Source: UBA1351 sp965140555 (GTDB taxonomy: Bacteria > Bacillota > Clostridia > Lachnospirales > Vallitaleaceae). Taken from it: a stretch of DNA of 64,000 nt. The stretch lies in NCBI GenBank assembly GCA_965140555.1, contig OZ223259.1:1302001-1366000 (forward strand), given 5' to 3'. This document shows positions 58,460-64,000 of the stretch, in pieces; the stretch's first letter is position 1; every line of letters begins with the position of its first letter. The notes beneath the pieces are model-generated. The model did not search any database. It worked only from the letters and a program-made list of their open reading frames with translations, and was not told where the DNA came from. The translations under genes and the position numbers were made by a program.

Positions 58460-60625
58460 TTATGCGTTGTCTAACCCATACTTTATTGTTCCGCTTGCAT
58501 ATTGATTGGCTGCACTTCCGGTTACTTCCAATCGAATTCTATTGTTTCCATTATGAACATGGCCACTTATGTCCATTATATGCGGATTCCAAAAACTTAC
58601 ATCCACGAATGTATTGTTACAATAACATTCTACCATCTCTTCCCCTTCAACGATAAAAGAACTTACCCGCTCTTCTTCCTCGTCATGATTATACAGATAC
58701 TCATAGATACGGCGATTTTCCCTTTCATCGATTTGGTTGAAGTAGCGTTGCCAATTCTTTGGCTCACTCTGATTTCTATGGTTTAACGGTTCCCATATCT
58801 CTATTTGACGAGGTATGATCATGCACTGCATATCACAGGGAGAAATTGCAACGGTGTATATACCATAACTCTCTCCTTCAGGTTCTAGATGCAGGCTATA
58901 ACTTTCCCCTTCCCACAAATCATAGCCAATAGGATTCGGCTGTGATTTCTTCTCAAATCGGAATGCCACCTGTATTTTTTTCTTACCTTCATTGGAAAAA
59001 AGATATACCCGCATTCCCTCTTTTTCCAAGATACATTGTCTCAAGTCTTTATGTCTCTGAACAATGGAAAGTTCTTGTTCTTGTGCATTATAGGCATCGC
59101 AAAAGGCTTGTGTTATATGCTTCACTGTATTCACCTGACCTATATCAACAGCGTTCTGTCCCTTTTCTCCCAATAAATCCACAAGGGTTTCGTACGCATA
59201 GCCTTTTATATGACACCGATTACCTTCTATCCTGCACTGCTCAAGCAATCCGACAGGCAAATAATTAAAAGGAATTTGATTCTCATATAACAGAGCAACC
59301 TCTTGATACGGAACATGATTATTATCACACAGGACAGCAATTCTGGCTTGATTATGTGAATCCGTCATAAGATAGGACAGACGTTTCATATAATCCGAGA
59401 ATCTTCTATAATGTGGCCACCATATATTATTCGGGCCCACATCAGGGGGGCGCTCATTCTTCCGCTCTCCTGACAAGCTATAGTAGAATGCATGGGGAAT
59501 ATAAAGATTCACACCCCGCATCCCCAGCCAGTCAATATACCACTTCATATCCTGTGCCGTAAAATGCCACGGATTATCTTCTTGGGCACAGACACCAAAA
59601 CATTCATTGGCATTACGTTGCCGGCCCAGATGTCTCGCAATATCTGCCGAAAGTTTACCATGAACTGAATCCGACTCATAGATTCCACCTTCTAAGGGAC
59701 GAACACGACGCATAATTAAATCCTGTCCCGGCACATGAAAATAAAGTTGTTCTTCGATATCATCACTTTCTGCCGGGTGACCGTATAGGCTGATACCATG
59801 GTCCTCGCACCATGTTGACAATGGCTGATAGAAGGTGTTTCTTAGATACTTCTTTACACATTGATGATAAATTTGGGTTGTCCCATTCTCTTCTCCTCGA
59901 AATAATCCAATCAGGTCCTTTAATGTTCCTCCTGCTTTCTGAATGTCTTCTTTCATACCTTCTGTCCATTCAAAAAATCCTTCTGTATTCCTACCTAAGG
60001 CACTAGGTTCATCGGTAAAAAAACCAATAATGGTACTCCCGAAATAGGGTGCTAACCGTTCATAATATCGCTCATGGGTCAGCCGGATAAACCGTTCCAC
60101 AGCGTAAGGATTCAAAATATCTGCCGACATAGGTGCCTCTTTCTGCCCATCATCTTCACCAAAATGAATCCCACGAATTGTTCCCTTCGTATGGTCCTTA
60201 ATAATATAGGAGGACTTTGATACCTGTACGACAATCGTCTCCTCGTCCGGTGGCTCGTTAACCTCTGTGACAAGACGTATCCCTTTTGAGGCGTACTCCG
60301 GATAATCTTCTACCACTTTCCCATGGGCAGAACCGGAAGGATACATACCTTCATCATACAGAATAATCCACATGCCTAATGCCTCTGCCTTCCGGACAAC
60401 ATAGGTAATCACATCAAAGAACCCCTCTGAAAGATACTCAATATGCTTCGGAATTCCGATACGGGGATGAATGACAAGACCATTTACACCTTTATCTACA
60501 TAATCTTTGAGCTGTCGTTGAATGGTCTCTTCATCCGGTTCATCATTCCAAAACCAAAAGGGAATCGGTGTAAATGCATCAAGGGGATGCATCAGATTGT
60601 CATGTAATCCTTGTTCATTCCTCAT
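58460..60625 (-). CDS. GH106-like glycoside hydrolase (alpha-L-rhamnosidase-like)
   Basis: 721 residues. The N-terminal barrel reads PIPFWFWNDEPDEETI, GVNGLVIHPRIG, IILYDEGMYPSGSAHG and FFTDEPSAL, a pattern typical of the GH106 / rhamnosidase-like group; the C-terminal part is beta-rich. No signal peptide, so it should act on imported oligosaccharides. I chose ATG 60625 (MRNEQGLHD), nine bases after AGGAG; it overlaps the stop of the upstream gene by 11 bp, so the two are translationally coupled. Exact sugar specificity is inferred from neighbours. Confidence 0.72.
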   Translation of the reverse strand: MRNEQGLHDNLMHPLDAFTPIPFWFWNDEPDEETIQRQLKDYVDKGVNGLVIHPRIGIPKHIEYLSEGFFDVITYVVRKAEALGMWIILYDEGMYPSGSAHGKVVEDYPEYASKGIRLVTEVNEPPDEETIVVQVSKSSYIIKDHTKGTIRGIHFGEDDGQKEAPMSADILNPYAVERFIRLTHERYYERLAPYFGSTIIGFFTDEPSALGRNTEGFFEWTEGMKEDIQKAGGTLKDLIGLFRGEENGTTQIYHQCVKKYLRNTFYQPLSTWCEDHGISLYGHPAESDDIEEQLYFHVPGQDLIMRRVRPLEGGIYESDSVHGKLSADIARHLGRQRNANECFGVCAQEDNPWHFTAQDMKWYIDWLGMRGVNLYIPHAFYYSLSGERKNERPPDVGPNNIWWPHYRRFSDYMKRLSYLMTDSHNQARIAVLCDNNHVPYQEVALLYENQIPFNYLPVGLLEQCRIEGNRCHIKGYAYETLVDLLGEKGQNAVDIGQVNTVKHITQAFCDAYNAQEQELSIVQRHKDLRQCILEKEGMRVYLFSNEGKKKIQVAFRFEKKSQPNPIGYDLWEGESYSLHLEPEGESYGIYTVAISPCDMQCMIIPRQIEIWEPLNHRNQSEPKNWQRYFNQIDERENRRIYEYLYNHDEEEERVSSFIVEGEEMVECYCNNTFVDVSFWNPHIMDISGHVHNGNNRIRLEVTGSAANQYASGTIKYGLDNA

Positions 60626-63185
60626 GTCCTTCATCTCCTGTATATGCCTCTAAGTCATCGCCTATAAGTTCTAAACAGACAATCGCATTGATACTCCACT
60701 GAGACATTGTATTGGTCGTCACCTGTTCAATTTCCTGCCTTTGTGCTATCATATGCGCATTTTTCACATGAACGAGGGTCACCGGAAGTTGTATACACCG
60801 ATGTTCTTCCCCCAAGAGAACTTGCCATGTTTTTAAGGCTAACGCCTGATTCTTCGTTTCCCTTGACGCATAGGCACTGATTCCTGTCGCAAACATAGGC
60901 CAATCCCAGTTATCTGATATATTATCCGCTGTCTTTTCTATTTTTTCTTGATGGGTCAAAAAATAGAATGCTCCAAACTCAATAACCATCCGCTTTAATC
61001 GGTCATCGGGCAACAAATCAACAATCTCCATCCACACTTGAGGGCCTCCCATACATATAGCCAAGTGGTAGCCATAGGTCGCTTCTCCCATATAGTGGAG
61101 TCTTCCATCCTCCGGCGTATAGCCAAAACATGAACCGGAGAGCAGGCGATGAGGCATCTTATAAAGGCTATCTACCCCCTGCATAATCTTATTCAGATAT
61201 CGGGACTTGCCGGTTCGTTCATATGCCGTATACCAGTTTGATACATAAGCTACCCAGTCGGGACCGCTTCTAGCGTGTGTGGCAAAGCTATCTTCACCAT
61301 AGTATTCTCTCATGGGATCCTTATTCAGGGTTGAAAAATCCGCATCTGTTACTTCATTCATAATATCTCCGATACGTTCATCACACGTCAAATAATAATA
61401 GAACCGGTGTAACCCTGCCATGGCTATTCTAGGTTCTTTGGCACCACATCCCCAGTGACTGACATTGTGCCTTGACCCCAATCCCTTATAGGGTCCTTTA
61501 TGATACATATCTACTTCACTGGTATGACGGGTCATCGCTTCTGCCATGCGAAAAATTCGTGCATCCCCACTTCGCAAATACGAAAACCATAACCAGATAT
61601 TCGGTGCCAATTCTGTATTTTGCCATGCATAGCCACCTATATCGTATCGCCATTTATGACGTACTTGATCATAGGTATGCATCACATCGCCATAATTCCA
61701 ACACCCGTACCATTTGCGTTGCTCCACTTCCTGTATGTAAAAGTCTATTATTTTTTCCAACTGTTCTTCTATATCCTTACGCTTCGGACTAGAAACCTCG
61801 GCTGTCGCCTTCATACTATATATGCCAAGTGCCTTACTCTTATGATAACGTTCAAGCAAACACTGTAGCCTAGGCACTGTCTGTATTTCTTGGGACATCC
61901 CAAAAAGTGTTCCATCGTCTACCTGACGGTTAACGCCAATTAATCGTATTTCATGGGTATTGGCAATTCCGTATGGTGTTGCATCCAATTTCTTAGCCCC
62001 TTCATAAGAGGATAGGACATGGGTGGTTGTATCGTAATGGCGCATATCCATAGGGTCTTCATCCGGTGACCAGAACCATACCTGAATGGTCCCTTTATCC
62101 GATGCAAGACCATCAACCTCCAGCATCATAGGTCCTTTTTGCCAAAAATCTTTTACACCGATTAAGATCCCTTTTTCTTCGTCCCTGACACATAGACTTC
62201 CTTTACTTCGCTTGCCGTGATCACATGTTATATAGGAACAGTCCTTTCCCGTTCGTTTTACAATTTCATAGGTATCGCTCGTCTTCTGCCTTAATTTATA
62301 GTGATTCCAGACAGCCATGTCTTGTACATAATCAGCTTCCTCTTCTGTAGGAAATTGTTCCCCTTCCACCTGTTGTCTGAACACATCCGAATAGTTCTTA
62401 ATACGCGTTGAAAGCCAACGGCAATTCTCTGTAAACATACCTGTATCGCCGGCAAACTTTACCTGTTTATTGTAATTGGCTCCCTTTAAAGGCATTTCAA
62501 ATGTCATTCCGATGCCTTTGATAAAAAAAGCGGTCTCCTTCAGATCATAAATTAAGGTGTGCTTGATCTCCACTTGCTCGGACTGCCTATAAGCAATAAT
62601 ACGGAGGCTAAAGGGTAACACCTCCTCCTGATCCCCCTCTATTCGATGACATCCGTCAACTTTCACCACTGAACGAATCGGACCGTCTTGTTCCACGATT
62701 ACCTGATGAATCTCACTCTCCAAACTATATTGTCGGGTTATTCTACATGTAGACGTCTCTTCATATGTCTCAACAACCCCCATAAGGCGACCATTATTCA
62801 CTAGAGTACTCGATTCCATGGTGACCGACTCTATACAGACACTTCCTGATTTATTTAAACTCATGCGCAACTTGTTGGTATCTATAACAACGGTATCCGA
62901 CGTCTCTTCAATCATGGATGCATAGGCATCCGTTGCGTCGTCCGTCAGTTCCACTTCAGGGGCCGGTATCCCTTTCATCTCAGAGAACCCTGCTCCCATC
63001 CACTTGATAGACCCATCCGGCCAATAGGCCATTGGCCATGTCTGCACTTTGTTTGCTTGCCACGTGGCGCTCGGCAACTCAGCCATTTCCCCTTGTTCAA
63101 AAGGAATTCCCAACACATGTCCATCAATATACTGTGCCGGCTCTTCCATCCATTTGAGTGGTACACATCTATTCTTCATCGTCAT
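60615..63185 (-). CDS. Exo-rhamnogalacturonan-lyase-like protein (PL26-like)
   Basis: 856 residues. The N-terminus (HVLGIPFEQGEM, TWPMAYWPDGSIKWMGAGF) is the RIFT-barrel start seen in the exo-rhamnogalacturonan lyase family. A long helical (alpha/alpha) region follows with YGCWNYGDVMHTYD, AWQNTELAPNIWLWFSY and GSRHNVSHWGCGAKEPR. It would cleave rhamnogalacturonan-type oligosaccharides in the cytoplasm. Start ATG 63185 with AAGGA upstream; a longer frame to 63221 is Arg-rich and without a site. Confidence 0.72.
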   Translation of the reverse strand: MTMKNRCVPLKWMEEPAQYIDGHVLGIPFEQGEMAELPSATWQANKVQTWPMAYWPDGSIKWMGAGFSEMKGIPAPEVELTDDATDAYASMIEETSDTVVIDTNKLRMSLNKSGSVCIESVTMESSTLVNNGRLMGVVETYEETSTCRITRQYSLESEIHQVIVEQDGPIRSVVKVDGCHRIEGDQEEVLPFSLRIIAYRQSEQVEIKHTLIYDLKETAFFIKGIGMTFEMPLKGANYNKQVKFAGDTGMFTENCRWLSTRIKNYSDVFRQQVEGEQFPTEEEADYVQDMAVWNHYKLRQKTSDTYEIVKRTGKDCSYITCDHGKRSKGSLCVRDEEKGILIGVKDFWQKGPMMLEVDGLASDKGTIQVWFWSPDEDPMDMRHYDTTTHVLSSYEGAKKLDATPYGIANTHEIRLIGVNRQVDDGTLFGMSQEIQTVPRLQCLLERYHKSKALGIYSMKATAEVSSPKRKDIEEQLEKIIDFYIQEVEQRKWYGCWNYGDVMHTYDQVRHKWRYDIGGYAWQNTELAPNIWLWFSYLRSGDARIFRMAEAMTRHTSEVDMYHKGPYKGLGSRHNVSHWGCGAKEPRIAMAGLHRFYYYLTCDERIGDIMNEVTDADFSTLNKDPMREYYGEDSFATHARSGPDWVAYVSNWYTAYERTGKSRYLNKIMQGVDSLYKMPHRLLSGSCFGYTPEDGRLHYMGEATYGYHLAICMGGPQVWMEIVDLLPDDRLKRMVIEFGAFYFLTHQEKIEKTADNISDNWDWPMFATGISAYASRETKNQALALKTWQVLLGEEHRCIQLPVTLVHVKNAHMIAQRQEIEQVTTNTMSQWSINAIVCLELIGDDLEAYTGDEGHEE

Positions 63186-63217
63186 CCTTATCCTTCTGGC
63201 TCTAGTCCTGTTTCGTC

Positions 63218-64000
63218 TCATTGTTTCCCGCTTTTTTGCTTTATGTAATCCTCATTATATTCTTGCATAATCGCATTGCCACCTTCTTGTTGCCATTGAG
63301 CAATCGCTTTGGCAAACCCATCCTCGTCGATCTTACCGACAATGTATTTAATCCTGGCCTCTCTAATGATGCCGTCTAACTGATCACCTTTTGCGGCATA
63401 GGTTTCTGATACAAAGGATTCACATGGGTTTCGTATAAGAATCCCTTCATTGGATTGGGTCACTTGATCGCGTATTTTCATAAGAGGGGAACGACGGATG
63501 GGCATCGTCGGATCATCTCTAAAATCTTCCGGTATCCCCATTCCCAGTTGAGCCGCATCATTATAATCGGCCAACAATCTCGGATCATCGTATACATCAT
63601 AATATCCATCTCCATCGAAGGTGTAATGGATGCCTTCCAGTCCATACATCATGGTTATTTGCATCTCATAATCGTTCATCTTATCCAAATAGCCGAGCAC
63701 TTTCTTAAGCTCTTCTTCTGTCTGAACTTCTTCCTTCGATATAGCAAACATATCACTATAGCCACCTTCATAAGGGAGATTACGAAGACCATAGGGTCCT
63801 TCAACTGCATTGATGATATTCCACCACTCTTTTTTTTCATTTTGTTGACTCTCAAATTTTGACTGAAAAGTGGTTCCAAATTCTACCACATCAACGATGA
63901 CACCGCACTTCCCATTTAAGTATGGCTCATCCCACTTTGATGATTCACGATACATAAAGTCCTTATTGACGAGGCCTTCCTCATATAGTTTTCGAAAAAA
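63218..64000 (-). CDS. Extracellular solute-binding protein, cut by right edge
   Basis: The frame is open from 63218 to the end of the window (FRKLYEEGLVNKDFMYRES at the edge), so only the C-terminal ~260 residues are seen. KWDEPYLNGKCGVIVDV, an all-helical C-terminal lobe and CESFVSETYAAKGDQLD fit the large lipoprotein solute-binding proteins (LplA/YtcQ type) of oligosaccharide ABC importers. The permease genes and lipobox would lie upstream, outside the window. It would feed oligosaccharides to the enzymes encoded downstream. Confidence 0.78.
   Translation of the reverse strand, partial: FFRKLYEEGLVNKDFMYRESSKWDEPYLNGKCGVIVDVVEFGTTFQSKFESQQNEKKEWWNIINAVEGPYGLRNLPYEGGYSDMFAISKEEVQTEEELKKVLGYLDKMNDYEMQITMMYGLEGIHYTFDGDGYYDVYDDPRLLADYNDAAQLGMGIPEDFRDDPTMPIRRSPLMKIRDQVTQSNEGILIRNPCESFVSETYAAKGDQLDGIIREARIKYIVGKIDEDGFAKAIAQWQQEGGNAIMQEYNEDYIKQKSGKQ

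Overview
The window looks like part of a chromosome of a low-GC Gram-positive bacterium, most likely a Clostridia/Lachnospirales-type Firmicute. The signs are strong GGAGG-type ribosome binding sites, T-box riboswitches in front of ileS and thrS, Gram-positive lipoprotein and ECF sigma/DUF4179 genes, and a pectin-type carbohydrate locus. Nearly all genes lie on the minus strand. I recognised no rRNA, tRNA or CRISPR array. Functions are assigned by reading motifs; no database search was possible.

1-33 kb: an AT-rich biosynthetic island. In order of transcription (right to left) it holds a type II thioesterase, an Sfp-type phosphopantetheinyl transferase whose frame is broken at an A10 tract, a serine peptidase fused to an ABC exporter, a decayed IS110 transposase, NRPS-1 (Cstarter-A-T-E), an Elp3/RaSEA-like radical SAM protein, NRPS-2 (C-A-T-E, C-A-T, C-A-T, C), and a hybrid NRPS-PKS (partial C-A-T, C-A-T, KS-AT-T-R) that leaves the window at base 1. 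The binding-pocket residues of NRPS-1 spell the asparagine code. Together with the starter C domain, the E domain and the ClbP/ZmaM-like peptidase-exporter, this points to an N-acyl-D-Asn prodrug pathway: the chain starts on a fatty-acyl-D-Asn cap that the peptidase removes at export. The remaining assembly line (about five residues, one of them Asp by its code, plus one malonate unit, ending in a reductase domain) matches no product that I recognise, and the radical SAM gene inside the operon is unexpected.

33-50 kb: the island edge (an integrase scrap and two small secreted or anchored proteins), then housekeeping and accessory genes: ileS with an Ile T-box, a DUF4386 membrane protein convergent with a Crp/Fnr regulator, thrS with a Thr T-box, several unknown envelope proteins, a TPR lipoprotein, a GNAT acetyltransferase, and an ECF sigma/DUF4179 pair. 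Three copies of a MITE-like palindromic repeat lie here.

50-56 kb: two paired half-ABC transporters, then a MATE exporter and a TetR regulator. A near-identical 18-bp palindrome lies in front of both transcription units (candidate TetR operator), and a strong Fur-box match lies in front of the ABC pair, which suggests iron or siderophore traffic.

56-64 kb: an SPL-like radical SAM protein, then a carbohydrate locus: a solute-binding protein (cut by the right edge), an exo-rhamnogalacturonan-lyase-like protein, a GH106-like glycosidase, a polysaccharide deacetylase and a DUF1961 (YesU-like) protein. It is probably a rhamnogalacturonan/pectin side-chain utilisation operon.
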